Below, piece after piece: positions 64,000 to 64,000 of a stretch of DNA of 64,000 nucleotides. Source of the stretch: Burhinus oedicnemus (taxonomy: Eukaryota; Chordata; Aves; Charadriiformes; Burhinidae); the NCBI GenBank assembly GCA_008921705.1, contig VFFE01006564.1, forward strand, positions 62,001-126,000, read 5' to 3'. Both the position numbers and the translations under genes were made by a program. Every line of letters starts with the position of its first letter. The first letter of the stretch is position 1. A model generated the notes under the pieces. That model saw only the letters and a list, made by a program, of their open reading frames with translations, did not search any database and was not told the DNA's origin.

Positions 64000-64000
64000 A

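Noticed and set aside
1..64000. CRISPR arrays, bacterial operons, rRNA or intact provirus genes
   Set aside because: None seen. Repeats here are retrotransposon remnants or simple repeats, and composition and elements are those of a bird nuclear genome.

Overview
This looks like a stretch of bird nuclear genome. The strongest evidence is repeated fragments of the CR1 non-LTR retrotransposon, the dominant avian LINE, most of them 5'-truncated and several with the typical 3' tail of ATTCTATG-like octamers. Two related long terminal repeats (LTRs) of an endogenous retrovirus type that I recognise from birds support this. CR1 also occurs in turtles and crocodilians, so the assignment is avian with good but not absolute confidence. 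I cannot name the species.

The window holds no gene that I can identify. It reads as intergenic or long-intron DNA: AT-leaning, CpG-poor, rich in stops, with short uninformative open frames. Many of the longer frames open with TTG or GTG and are not eukaryotic genes. The longest frame (58825-59799, minus) is the reverse-transcriptase tail of a CR1 copy. One non-repeat frame deserves attention: 54764-55093 (minus), 109 codons, with an ATG in good context, a signal-peptide-like start, an acceptor-like site upstream and locally retained CpGs. I do not recognise it.

Layout. 1-3800: nothing coding; two old MIR-like SINE remnants at 3216-3438. 3801-5003: a 1.2 kb CR1 (minus). 5004-6060: unrecognised sequence with raised CpG, perhaps an old LTR. 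6061-17034: gene-free, with a MIR-like remnant (10378) and a short CR1 piece (15790). 17035-17341: about 20 copies of an ATAGA repeat growing directly out of a CR1 3' tail. 17342-31805: 14 kb with no recognised repeat or gene. 31806-33249: CR1 3' ends (plus). 34349-34526: a perfect 88-bp tandem duplication. 35243-49432: scattered short tandem repeats, CR1 fragments and one weak MIR remnant. 51528-52905: a 1.4 kb CR1 (minus). 54764-55093: the candidate small secreted protein. 57730-59922: an older CR1 (plus) split by a younger CR1 (minus). 61324-61425: a CR1 3' end. 62227-62745 and 63672-63999: two related LTRs in opposite orientation, the second ending one base before the window edge.

Nothing here acts as a gene cluster. 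The story is layered retrotransposition (MIR remnants, then old CR1, then younger CR1, then LTRs) plus small local duplications. All family names rest on recognition by eye and memory of family features; no database search was run.
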